From the NCBI GenBank assembly GCA_002278935.1, contig NCJL01000009.1, positions 62,001 to 126,000 of the forward strand: 64,000 bases of DNA, given 5' to 3'. The notes under the pieces were generated by a model. That model worked only from the letters and a program-made list of their open reading frames with translations, did no database searches and had not been told where the DNA came from. This document shows, piece by piece, positions 36,501 through 44,407 of this stretch. Within the stretch, counting starts at the first letter, position 1. Every line of letters starts with the position of its first letter. This DNA is from Gallionellales bacterium 39-52-133 (GTDB lineage Bacteria > Pseudomonadota > Gammaproteobacteria > Burkholderiales > Gallionellaceae). A program made the position numbers and the translations under genes.

Positions 36501-37085
36501 CTGTCGGGCAAAATTGACGAAGGCTGCGTGATGCTGCGGATATTTCCGATAGTCTTCCTGCGTGAAAGTCAGTTCGTCAGTAATGTTGATGGTTCCATGC
36601 AACTTAACTATGCGTGGAGAACGAGCACTGGAAAGATCCTCCTGCCTATTTACAACGTTGTAAACAGGATGATGAACCTCGACCGAAGCGCGTTCGAGCA
36701 AGGTATCCCAGTTAGTGGTTAGCACTTCAGACCACGGCAATTCCAACAAGTCTTTGTGCAGAGCACCTGGAGCCCAGGCTGCGTCATTGATTTCCTTCTT
36801 AAGCAAATCAAAGAGCGCCTGCTGACCAAAGTAGGAGCGATATTCCTCTGCCAAGCGTAAAGGGTCCGTGGGAGTAGTAGAACCAATCTCTTTTGAGAGA
36901 GCTTCTGAAAGTTCACGCCAAAGCGGCAATTTGCATTTACCATCACCTGCTGAAGCGGCAATGCGGCTGAAACCTGCACCGACCATAACTGCTGCACCGT
37001 AGTAAGAGTTGTCCTGCTGCCAGAGTGCCGCAGCAAGTTTTTTTAGCGCGGCGTAATCGGACAAGTCGGTGATGATACTTGTCAT
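33525..37085 (-). CDS. SIR2-like NADase effector with large helical C-terminal region
   Basis: 1186 residues. The N-terminal SIR2 fold has MVGAGFSR (34-41), the catalytic TTNWD (123-127, N125), KLHG (161-164, H163) and GFSGDDPNF (206-214). The remaining ~900 residues are helical and repeat-like with no other recognised domain, comparable in plan to the DSR1/DSR2 defence proteins, where SIR2 depletes NAD+ after the repeat region senses a phage product. Here the gene lies inside a type III R-M operon: its start overlaps the 54-residue ORF (ATGA), and mod begins 7 nt after its stop. The NADase function is inferred from family; the trigger is unknown. Confidence 0.88.
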   Translation of the reverse strand: MTSIITDLSDYAALKKLAAALWQQDNSYYGAAVMVGAGFSRIAASAGDGKCKLPLWRELSEALSKEIGSTTPTDPLRLAEEYRSYFGQQALFDLLKKEINDAAWAPGALHKDLLELPWSEVLTTNWDTLLERASVEVHHPVYNVVNRQEDLSSARSPRIVKLHGTINITDELTFTQEDYRKYPQHHAAFVNFARQVFIENELCLLGFSGDDPNFLQWAGWVRDHLATNVRRIYLVGALSLTAAKRKYLESINVAPIDLSELVADYDDQDTRHTAATKIFIEALQSLKPKQTWEWEPAQLHRTTITGEESTKTHQDSGYAAKLLEEQLPLLGKDRTSYPGWLICPYQQRWQLQSQMHDPWPTHKNLSMMTDDGRTRLLYEISWRHGVTYEATPLWLAQEMLTICDPTQPCALSKRQQMEVALLLLKNTRWLDEPEAQSITQATTSILERNAKHWPESATELAYHRAIMARDQFDYSAMELAVEKIIANDSVWKLRKASLLAELGRFDEGANLVAEAYRELLGQSRKDRNSIYVLSRLAWAHWLMRGIDLWSPGKEFKAFPSSYKEPKCSPWDYIEHIQERISKALENQRERQGIEPMFEPGHYKDNSKTVTFNSEVHPLLLLDGVSVTVGMPLRWSGVSFLVESAARLAELDDIDGVHRFALAIRAASSDSSDILKKVFSRTRIACFARGEVDYLINRCEVAIGYWATRLTGGNVGDRNYALERLRVLIEVLARISVRATSVQAKQFFRLAITLGKKLEFHHIWLFDALGHLIEYTLNSIPESHQHELLSDALSFPLQAEIEVGAHPEWPNPVIQFPGNRNPNVALDRRIDEIIDHIAPCSPQSAPALLRLLPLLEASFLTEVERKKIGEKIWGADSDYQTLPQTGLLAHALLKLPAPDSTAARNAVRRYLFDTRDEQLFNLTLVRDIAHAAQAKGIGEIPSAEQAVGYFGKLITWRPKNADRDLLGLINQQEEQMGNFIGQALAYSIVPALPAKALNHENFSLLLSFHVEVDAPATIIAFSRFAAANDLFVDQVERSIRQGLHEQDSNKVASSAFALLKWREAQASPAVGRLISRMIYLLGSKLEGGLPALLWTVGQMYAKGYLSEGEVESLVESVPVVFDGANYKNIAPYSRESVSISLVRAECVRLARNILNRSQDKNNELLRILTEAEQDGLPEVRFAKATND

Positions 37086-37246
37086 TGCAGCTCCCTTTCA
37101 CAGGCAAACAATGGCAACACAGTCATCTTCTGTACCAGTTGCGGCTCGAACTGCCTACGTATGGATTCGATCAGCGGCGCGGCCGGCGACTCGGTGAGCC
37201 TGATCTCGATCTTGCAAGCTGGGCAAGTGATTGTGGATTCGATCAT
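37082..37246 (-). CDS. 54-residue ORF joining a DUF2130-like head to a helicase-like tail
   Basis: ATG at 37246 has AGGAG 7 nt upstream, and the stop overlaps the SIR2 ATG, so it is probably translated. Residues 1-34 (MIESTITCPACKIEIRLTES...) match the start of DUF2130 proteins, including the CPAC pair. Residues 36-54 (QLVQKMTVLPLFACEREL) instead resemble the last residues of the SNF2 helicase encoded at the start of this operon (QLSQKVTVQPIFACKWEV). The gene therefore looks like a deletion fusion whose reading frame and start signals survived. A remaining role may be simply to couple translation to SIR2. Confidence 0.7.
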   Translation of the reverse strand: MIESTITCPACKIEIRLTESPAAPLIESIRRQFEPQLVQKMTVLPLFACERELQ

Positions 37247-37319
37247 GCCTTGCTCCTGTAGAAGATTGGAGAATCGTGTTTTACTATCCAGACAGGATCA
37301 ATACTTTGATTTTCACCCA

Positions 37320-37790
37320 TTAGAACGCCCACCCCTGGTGTTGCATAAATATTTCAAGATCAATGCAAGGCACATTGAAATGCGCACACACGTTTGGAAT
37401 TTTTGCTGCGTTCGGTTTCAGTTGCTCTTCCGTAACCACGGTGGCGCTCTTAATTTTGGCGCAGGCAATAACAAAGGGATCGGCAACGGGTGTGCCTTTC
37501 AAGCGTTGCTGTTCACCAATCAGGCTCTGGAAATGCGAAATCTGAAAAATAGTTGCAACAAACTGGAGTTCCGCAGTGGTGGGAGTAGTAAATATTTGTT
37601 TGTTTAGCTTTGCCCACGCCAGCACATCTGCACTTACGTTTTGCCGTTCAAGTTCATTCCATACTTCACGGGTTGAAATAAGGGTTTTCTGCTGGATCAG
37701 GGTATCCAAACCGTCCCAAATGGTTTTGAATACGCTTGGATAAAAGTGCTGTAGAGAACGTATTGAACTGGTGTCGAACACATAGATCAT
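37320..37790 (-). CDS. PIN-like nuclease (DUF4411), toxin of a toxin-antitoxin pair
   Basis: 156 residues. The PIN fold carries FDTSS with D6, an acidic pair in REVWNELERQ (E42/E46), and PVADPFVIACA with D104, the usual acidic active-site set for metal-dependent ribonucleases. DUF4411 PIN proteins are normally encoded next to an ImmA/IrrE-XRE partner, as here, where its ATG overlaps the partner's stop by 4 nt. The likely role is RNA cleavage held in check by the upstream protein. Confidence 0.87.
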   Translation of the reverse strand: MIYVFDTSSIRSLQHFYPSVFKTIWDGLDTLIQQKTLISTREVWNELERQNVSADVLAWAKLNKQIFTTPTTAELQFVATIFQISHFQSLIGEQQRLKGTPVADPFVIACAKIKSATVVTEEQLKPNAAKIPNVCAHFNVPCIDLEIFMQHQGWAF

Positions 37791-38959
37791 GCAGCAGCCC
37801 CTTGCAGAATACGCTGCTCCAATCCTGCAAAATTCTTAGGCTTAATCCCCAGCAAGTCCGCTGCCTGCTCGACACTAAGCTGGTTTTTGTAGTGGCGGCT
37901 GACCACTTCTCTCGCGAAACGGTCACTCAGGTAAACATTCTGAGATGCGTACCAATCTCCGCCTGCACCTTTCTTCTGCTGTGCCGCCCATGCTTTTGCT
38001 TTTTGTTCATAGAAAACGGCTGTGACACGATCTTGATCCAAGAAGCGACGCAAGATGGCCTCACGACTGACACCATATCGCGCAGCGAGGTCTGAAAACT
38101 GCTGTTCTGATGCGCGCTCAATGTCTGCCGGAAATTGTTGAACCTGCATCTGAAAATCGGGCGATGGAATCAGAATTTCCGCAGCAATTGCATTGCAAAA
38201 CCGCTCAATCTGTTTTTCTTGATCCGGCAGGCGCTCAACATATCGCTGGTCGAACTTACTCAGCCCGTTAACACTGAGCAACAGGTGTGCGAGTTCATGG
38301 AGCAAGCTAAAAGTTTGTCTTGTCTTGGTTGTGCTGTTGTTTAAATACACAACAGGGAATTGACTATCAACAAGGCAAAAGCCGGAAATATCCTTTTGCG
38401 CAAAGGATTCTTTGAATATGAATACTCCCTTGTCCTCTATCGATTTACGCCATTTTTTTAGTGCATGTTCATCATCTTTCCAACGAACTTGCTCATCGAG
38501 AGTGATGCCCAAATAGCTACGAACTGATGCGGCTTGCTCCACTACAGAATACTCACGTGAAATCGGCAATTCTTTCCAAATGCATTGTTCACTGGGGTTA
38601 TGTGCGCCAAACAATTCCCTTAGCGCGAGTTGGAAAGCGTGGGCTCGGCGGATATGCAAGTGTGTATCTGCTGCCAATGTTTGCAAATCATCAGTTGGCA
38701 AGGTTCTAAATTCTCGTACTGGGCTGATCTCTTCAGGAGGTGCAGGTAAAAAGAAAACAGCTAAAGGACGCTTGTAAATTTGATACGCCAGCTTTTCCAG
38801 TTGTGGATAGCTTGGGAATGGCCCATCAGCCTCCCAAGCTTCAATTTCTTCAACGGGTCTTTTCAAACGAAGGGCGACATCAGACACCGACAGTCCGATT
38901 GACTGTCTTGCCCAACGCATAACCTCTGGTCGCACTCCGACTACAGGCTCATTCTTCAT
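37787..38959 (-). CDS. XRE-ImmA/IrrE-family metallopeptidase-like regulator (antitoxin partner)
   Basis: 390 residues. An N-terminal XRE helix-turn-helix (RWARQSIGLSVSDVALRLKRPVEEIEAWE, residues ~15-45) is followed by an ImmA/IrrE peptidase domain with the zinc motif HELAH (221-225) in FSLLHELAHLLLS. C-terminal helices include YGVSREAILRRFLDQ. COG2856-XRE proteins paired with PIN genes form predicted type II toxin-antitoxin modules. ImmA-type proteases cleave repressors in mobile elements. Here it may both neutralise the PIN protein and control the operon. It begins 57 nt after the SNF2 helicase stop. Confidence 0.87.
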   Translation of the reverse strand: MKNEPVVGVRPEVMRWARQSIGLSVSDVALRLKRPVEEIEAWEADGPFPSYPQLEKLAYQIYKRPLAVFFLPAPPEEISPVREFRTLPTDDLQTLAADTHLHIRRAHAFQLALRELFGAHNPSEQCIWKELPISREYSVVEQAASVRSYLGITLDEQVRWKDDEHALKKWRKSIEDKGVFIFKESFAQKDISGFCLVDSQFPVVYLNNSTTKTRQTFSLLHELAHLLLSVNGLSKFDQRYVERLPDQEKQIERFCNAIAAEILIPSPDFQMQVQQFPADIERASEQQFSDLAARYGVSREAILRRFLDQDRVTAVFYEQKAKAWAAQQKKGAGGDWYASQNVYLSDRFAREVVSRHYKNQLSVEQAADLLGIKPKNFAGLEQRILQGAAA

Positions 38960-39016
38960 TTCATAGCCCCAATTATTTCAAACATTGGAATTATCCTCCA
39001 AAGCAGATCAGGTGAG

Positions 39017-41998
39017 TCACGAAACCTCCCATTTACAAGCAAATATTGGCTGCACTGTCACTTTCTGTGACAACTGCTCTTCGAGTTCATCAATTAAATT
39101 GTCTCGCCGGGTTTGAATTTCGTCTTGGCGCTGAAACAATTCTCTTCTTTTTCGATCTCGACTTGCTTCAAGGTCGCGTTGCTCCTTTTGCACGGCAAGC
39201 TTTTCAGCCAGGTTTGCTGCGCCTTTGCTTCTTGTGCGTGCTTCCTTGATCTGGCGGTCGAGTTCTTTAATTTCACGTTCAAGACCTACTTTCAGGTCAT
39301 CCGCCCATGAATCCAGCTTGTCGGTTTCTTGTGAAAATAGACTCAAATTGCGTGTTTCGAGGTTGCTCAGAATAAGTGATTTTTGTCTGCCGATCTCTGC
39401 TTCTAGTTGCGCTGGCACAGATACGTTGGCAGCGGCAAAATCGAGCATATTCTGTTCTGCTGGTGCTTGTGTATTTAACAAGGTCTCTTGTACAGGGTTA
39501 TTATGCAATCGCGGTGTTGCAACAGCATGACCGGGCATGCTCAGCAACCGCTCAGTTATATCGTTATCGTGTACGTTACCAGTTGAATCTATTGCTGCCG
39601 TTAGCATGTGTTCCTCTGATGAACCTAAGGAGTGCACTCGCAGTTTTTGCACCAGCAGAACGCCTGATTGTCCTCGCATCCCCTCAATAACCGATACCTT
39701 CGATCCGTAGGCATCGTAATCAAGAATCAACTTGCTAGGCTGAAGTGTTTGTCTCTGTGCCTGCTCAATCAACGTTTGCGCCAAAGGATGTGCCAGGCGG
39801 AAGATATGCGCCTCTTCGCTGCGGCGGGGTAATTCGTAACGACCTAGCGGGATCGATGATTCTGCGCTCTCTTGCACTCCTACTGGCAAGGTGTTGAGCT
39901 TGAAGCCGGCATCGTCCTCGTCAAACTCTGCATGGCCATTTAAAGCAGCGCGTGTGAAACGCATTAACAAACGCTCAAGTTTGCCCAATGATGCGTGGGC
40001 ATCTTGGTTGCGCAAGCGTAGCCTTTCTTGCACTTCTTCATCGAAATTTTCAAGGAGCGACTTGCGGGCGTTAATCATCGCATCGCTAATCTCACCTGCC
40101 AGGTCTAGCTGGAGCTGCTGGAAGGCGGTATGTATTGTTTCTGGGTGGCGGCAGGTTTGGTATATCTCGGCTATGCGGCGCTCAAAATCCACACCTGATT
40201 CCACGGCACCTAGCACTTCATCACTGGCGCCGAATACGCCATCAAAAAGTTGAAATTTCTGTGCCAGTAATTCGTAAACACGCTTGTCAGCCTCGTTATC
40301 GCGGTTTAGAAAGTTGACCACGACTACATCATGTTTCTGCCCATAACGGTGGCAACGGCCTATACGTTGCTCTATACGCTGTGGATTCCATGGCAAGTCA
40401 TAGTTGATAACCATCGAGCAAAACTGAAGGTTAATACCTTCAGCGCCTGCCTCGGTAGCAATCATGATTGAGCCTTGTTCACGGAAATAATCGACCAGTG
40501 CTGCTCTCGTATCTGCCGTGCGTGAGCCTGTAATACGGTCTGTTCCCTGATGACGTTTGAGCCATTCTGCGTAAATGTGCTTTGAACCTTCGTCACTATT
40601 TGAGCCGTTAAACAGTACGACCCCGGGTGTGTCTGCGCCAAACTCGGGAGTATTGGCGAGCAATTTAAGCAGATAGTCTTGAGTGCGCCTTGATTCCGTG
40701 AAAATAATGGATTTTTGTGCGGCACCTAATTCTTCTAGCTTTTTGAATGCAACCTTTAACGCTTGCAGCAGCGCCATACCTTTTGAATTTTCTGTAATCG
40801 ACACTGCAAGGTCGCGGAATGACTCCAACTCTAAAATCTCAGCCTTGATTGCGAGGATTTCATTTTGAGTTTTGGCCTTGGCGTTGTCTTGGCCTTCTGC
40901 GCCAGTTTCGTCGGCTAACTCGTCTAGTGACTCAAAGTCTTTGTCCAACTCTTCAGACAGGTCAATGCTGATAGATTTTTCATCCAGCATCAGGCTGAGA
41001 CGCTTAATCAATGTCTCTAGCGCACCAGCGATAGCAAATGTTGAGGATGACAGTAGCTTGCGCAGTACAAGAGTGATAAGTTGCCGTTGGCTATTTGGCA
41101 AAGCAAAAAGTTCATCTCGCTGCAAGTATTCTGAAACCAAGTTGTATAGCCTTGTTTCATCTTCACCGGGAATGAATTCTTGCAGCATGGGAATTCGTCG
41201 GGTGTACTTAACGTAGGCTTCAACCTGACGGCGCAGGGTACGTTTACAGATAGGTTGAATGCGACTCTTGAGCGCATCAAAACTGGCAGCATCTTTGAGC
41301 TGGCCAAATTGGGTCTTAAAACTATCCAAATCACCGAATACTCGCTCATCCACAAAACTGACCAGCCCGTATAGCTCTAAAAGGGAATTCTGTAATGGGG
41401 TGGCGGTGAGCAATACTTTGGGGGCGGTTAATAATGCCTCACGCAAAATGTTGGCTGTCTTGTTTTCTGGCTTGTATACATTGCGCAGGCGGTGCGCCTC
41501 ATCGATTACCACCAAATCCCATTGCACGGCCTGGACTTCCTTGGCTTTGCCAGCCGCAAACTGGTAGGAACAAATGAGTGCAGTCTTAGACTCGAATGGG
41601 TTATGCACTCCATCCTTGATTGCTTGTTTATAGGATTTTGCCTCAATGATGCTGGCAGTAATGCCAAATTTATCAACCAACTCTTGATGCCACTGCTTGC
41701 GCAGATTGGCTGGTGTAATAATGAGAATACGACGTTTACGCTCTGCCCAACGCTGGGCAATGAGCAATCCAGCTTCAATTGTTTTTCCCAAGCCCACTTC
41801 ATCAGCCAATATGACGCCTTTGGATAGTGGGTTGCTTGTTGCAAACAGAGCTGCGTCAATTTGGTGAGGATTTAAATCAACCTGAGCATCCAGCAGCGCA
41901 CCTGCCATACTATCCATGGAGTCAGAAGCTGCTCGAAGGGTAAGTTGATGTGCGAAGTAAGCTGACTGATGTGCGCTGTATTGAGACTTACTGGTCAT
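39017..41998 (-). CDS. RapA/HepA-like SNF2 helicase
   Basis: 993 residues if started at MTSKSQYSAHQ; an in-frame ATG at 42019 adds seven. Motif positions below are counted from 42019. Helicase motifs: I LADEVGLGKT (71-80), II VIDEAHRLRN (DEAH 173-176), III LTATPLQNS, V EGINLQF and VI QRIGRCHRYGQ. The C-terminal ~120 residues form a coiled coil (REIKELDRQIKEA..., LFQRQDEIQTRRDNLIDELEEQL). In many genomes this helicase type lies upstream of a type III mod-res pair, and it heads such an operon here. Its precise job is unsettled; remodelling of DNA-protein complexes during restriction is plausible. Neither start has a clear Shine-Dalgarno. Confidence 0.88.
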   Translation of the reverse strand: MTSKSQYSAHQSAYFAHQLTLRAASDSMDSMAGALLDAQVDLNPHQIDAALFATSNPLSKGVILADEVGLGKTIEAGLLIAQRWAERKRRILIITPANLRKQWHQELVDKFGITASIIEAKSYKQAIKDGVHNPFESKTALICSYQFAAGKAKEVQAVQWDLVVIDEAHRLRNVYKPENKTANILREALLTAPKVLLTATPLQNSLLELYGLVSFVDERVFGDLDSFKTQFGQLKDAASFDALKSRIQPICKRTLRRQVEAYVKYTRRIPMLQEFIPGEDETRLYNLVSEYLQRDELFALPNSQRQLITLVLRKLLSSSTFAIAGALETLIKRLSLMLDEKSISIDLSEELDKDFESLDELADETGAEGQDNAKAKTQNEILAIKAEILELESFRDLAVSITENSKGMALLQALKVAFKKLEELGAAQKSIIFTESRRTQDYLLKLLANTPEFGADTPGVVLFNGSNSDEGSKHIYAEWLKRHQGTDRITGSRTADTRAALVDYFREQGSIMIATEAGAEGINLQFCSMVINYDLPWNPQRIEQRIGRCHRYGQKHDVVVVNFLNRDNEADKRVYELLAQKFQLFDGVFGASDEVLGAVESGVDFERRIAEIYQTCRHPETIHTAFQQLQLDLAGEISDAMINARKSLLENFDEEVQERLRLRNQDAHASLGKLERLLMRFTRAALNGHAEFDEDDAGFKLNTLPVGVQESAESSIPLGRYELPRRSEEAHIFRLAHPLAQTLIEQAQRQTLQPSKLILDYDAYGSKVSVIEGMRGQSGVLLVQKLRVHSLGSSEEHMLTAAIDSTGNVHDNDITERLLSMPGHAVATPRLHNNPVQETLLNTQAPAEQNMLDFAAANVSVPAQLEAEIGRQKSLILSNLETRNLSLFSQETDKLDSWADDLKVGLEREIKELDRQIKEARTRSKGAANLAEKLAVQKEQRDLEASRDRKRRELFQRQDEIQTRRDNLIDELEEQLSQKVTVQPIFACKWEVS

Positions 41999-42019
41999 TA
42001 AATCTGTCGTTAGATACAT

Positions 42020-42941
42020 TAGTGATAACTGCTGGAGTATCGCATTGAGGAGGTACTATGTCCATATGCATAATGGTCTAGATATTTGTTTTTCATTGAT
42101 ATTCTAGTGCTAGCAACCCAAAATTATCAAAATACGACAACATCATTAATAACAGTATTATTAAGCATTAAAAACAAAGCATTAAAAAATATTGTTGCGT
42201 ATAACGATTTAACACACATTTCCACTTGCCATGTCGAAAGGGAGTAGTTAAGATGCAACTGTCCGCGCTGCGTGGACCCTTAAAGTAACGCAGAATTTAA
42301 AACTTGCAACAACAAACCGACGCATTTTGATGGGCTTCGCTCACTCGAATATTGTGCACGGATCCTTGAATGACGGGTAATCTCCGCTCACTTTCACAAA
42401 CTTAATTATAAAGTTATTTTTTCCCAAATGAAAAAGTTGGGTTGTGACTGCTTTTGCTATCAACGAGATCAATCGCAACCAAATTAATTGGTGAAAAAAT
42501 TTTCAGCCCTCGGCTGAAATACGTCGCAGTACGTTAACTGCATATCAAACAAGTCGGCAAGCAATTATTTGCATGACACTCAACAAACTGAAAATAAAAC
42601 TTTCAGCTTCAACTTAAAGCACTTCACCAGTGCCTTTTATTCAACCTCACAAATTCGACACCCCATGTCTACTTTCTGTGAATCAGGCAAAACTCAATCT
42701 GCACTTTAACTCACGTTCAGATTCCTCCAAGCAAATCCATTTCAAGGATTACTCAAAAAAAACTTACGTTTCATCCCAAATAAATTTCTACGTTCGTTTA
42801 ACCAGAAATAAAGGGGAAGTGCTGCCGAAAGGGGGTACAGACTTGGTGCATCCAAGTGGTCTTACATAGTTTCAGATATCAGGCTTCAAGTTTCAATTAC
42901 ATCATGTATTAAATATTAATTACAACTTTGAAAGGTAAAAA
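42020..42941. other. AT-rich spacer between the defence operon and the recombinase genes
   Basis: About 920 bp without a convincing gene. A plus-strand frame at 42630-42869 has no ribosome site or family resemblance. A terminator-like hairpin occurs at 42494-42519. The promoter of the SNF2-led operon should lie close to 42020-42200. Confidence 0.5.
42494..42519 (-). terminator. Rho-independent terminator-like hairpin on the minus strand
   Basis: On the minus strand TTTCAGCC-GAG-GGCTGAAA is followed by ATTTTTTC. The 8-bp stem and T-run fit a terminator. No minus-strand gene precedes it closely, so it may protect the defence operon from transcripts entering from the tRNA side, or end an unrecognised small RNA. 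Confidence 0.5.
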
Positions 42942-43115
42942 ATGAAAAAAAGAAATCCTAGAAAATCCAAACTTCAGATTGAAGCAATACTAATTTTTAA
43001 ATATTGGACTGAAAATAAATCATTAAGATTTATCTGCAATCAGTTGGAATTAAAAAAAATAAAGTGTGCACCAAGCACAGTTCAAAGATTCATTAAAAGA
43101 TCACTGTCATTCTAA
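42942..43115 (+). CDS. Small helix-turn-helix-like protein (57 aa)
   Basis: ATG at 42942 after GAAAGG; TAA ends at 43115, 12 nt before the recombinase. The peptide is very basic (MKKRNPRKSKLQIEAILIFKYW), and SLRFICNQLELKKIKCAPSTVQRFIKR resembles a helix-turn-helix. It probably forms an operon with the recombinase and could be a DNA-binding accessory factor for integration or excision; this is inference. Confidence 0.55.
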   Translation: MKKRNPRKSKLQIEAILIFKYWTENKSLRFICNQLELKKIKCAPSTVQRFIKRSLSF

Positions 43116-43127
43116 AGAGGTGCTTAA

Positions 43128-44039
43128 ATGAACAACAATAAATCCAAAGCGAGATCAGTAATTGCAAAACACACTGCACATGGAATGGATAAAGACAATG
43201 CAAAAAAGGGACAAAAAATCGCCTCCATCGGTTCGGAGAGAAACTATAGGCAGTGCCTAAAACAATACTATGACTATTGTGACCAAAGCAATATCCACCC
43301 TGATTATCGGGGGAGCGTAATTAATTTAATAATCTATCTCACATTACGCAGCAAATGCGTAAAACAAAAAACGCTAAATCAAATCAGACAAGCTTTCCAG
43401 CTAGTTTATAAACAAAAGTTACCGCTCATAAATTCAATTATTAATTCTGAATATGGCAAACGTAGCTATGAGTTATCCGAAGTTAATTCCATCATTACGA
43501 AGCAGAGTGAAAAGAATCAAATAACAACCTTAATTTCTTTCCATGCAGGAATTCGTGCGCATGAGGCCGCCACAATTTTACCACTTCATGAACGCCCAAG
43601 TTCATCACATAGAAGCTGGGACAGTAGACGTTTCAGTGGTTTGTATGAACAAAAAATTTACACAGTGACAGGTAAAGGGGGACTGACGAGAGAGATAAGC
43701 CTGCCATTGTGGCTGAGCGAGAGGCTTGAAGTTAGAAGAATTAAACCAATACAAGTTATCGATCGAGAAATAATATATTTTTTGAATTATGACATAGGCT
43801 ATGGCCAGGCATGGAGTCAAAGTTTTACATCAGCCAGCCAAAAGGCGTTGGGGTTCTCTTGGGGCGGTCACGGTTTGAGACATTCGTATAGTAAGGCACG
43901 TTTAAGTCAATTAATTAAATTTTTTGAAACGAATTGCTCTCAATCTGGATGCAACAATCCAAAGGAAGATGCGCTTCTTGTGTTGTCGCAGGAACTGGGG
44001 CATTTCCGGCCCGACATAGTGTTGTGCTATTTGCGATAG
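43128..44039 (+). CDS. Site-specific tyrosine recombinase (integrase-domain type)
   Basis: 303 residues. An N-terminal SAM-like/core-binding part (YRQCLKQYYDYCDQSNI) precedes a catalytic domain with the first Arg in FHAGIRAHEAA, the HxxR box in GGHGLRHSYSKA, LGHFRPDIV and the nucleophile Tyr in LCYLR. All catalytic residues appear present, although the protein ends shortly after the Tyr. AAAGAGG precedes the ATG at 43128. The presence of two recombinases beside one tRNA suggests nested or stacked elements. Confidence 0.88.
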   Translation: MNNNKSKARSVIAKHTAHGMDKDNAKKGQKIASIGSERNYRQCLKQYYDYCDQSNIHPDYRGSVINLIIYLTLRSKCVKQKTLNQIRQAFQLVYKQKLPLINSIINSEYGKRSYELSEVNSIITKQSEKNQITTLISFHAGIRAHEAATILPLHERPSSSHRSWDSRRFSGLYEQKIYTVTGKGGLTREISLPLWLSERLEVRRIKPIQVIDREIIYFLNYDIGYGQAWSQSFTSASQKALGFSWGGHGLRHSYSKARLSQLIKFFETNCSQSGCNNPKEDALLVLSQELGHFRPDIVLCYLR

Positions 44040-44050
44040 CCTTAATAATA

Positions 44051-44407
44051 ATGACTTCAAATACCCCAGAAATTAGGACATTGGACCTTGAGGAGGCAGC
44101 AGCCTTCTTGAAAATTCATCCTATAACACTGCTTAGACTTGCTAACAGCGGTGCCATACCCGCTGCCAAGCCTGGCAAGCGCTGGGTATTTATCAATATT
44201 GACCTGACCGATTGGTTGCGAGCACAATACCTTCCGCGGGCATCGGAAGGCAGCTTACTCACAGAAAGGAGGGCAAAAAAATGCCACTCTTCCGACGCAA
44301 AAACTCCACGATATGGTGGATTGACATCACCATCAACGGGAATCGCATACAGCAAACTACTGGCACAGAAAACAAACAGCAAGCGCAAGAGCTCCACGAC
44401 AGATTAA
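44051..44407 (+). CDS. Excisionase-like helix-turn-helix protein
   Basis: 118 residues from ATG 44051. The N-terminal MerR/Xis-like winged helix is clear: LDLEEAAAFLKIHPITLLRLANSGAIPAAKPGKRWVFINIDLTDWLRAQY. The Ser/Lys-rich tail (KCHSSDAKTPRYGG...) is also familiar from homologues upstream of such integrases. It overlaps the following integrase by 127 nt in another frame, so the bases 44281-44407 appear to code for both. It would act as recombination directionality factor. The frame is open further upstream (43934), but that part lies inside the recombinase gene. Confidence 0.8.
   Translation: MTSNTPEIRTLDLEEAAAFLKIHPITLLRLANSGAIPAAKPGKRWVFINIDLTDWLRAQYLPRASEGSLLTERRAKKCHSSDAKTPRYGGLTSPSTGIAYSKLLAQKTNSKRKSSTTD

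Noticed and set aside
42630..42869. 79-codon plus-strand frame in the spacer
   Set aside because: No ribosome site, no family and a composition like the surrounding spacer.
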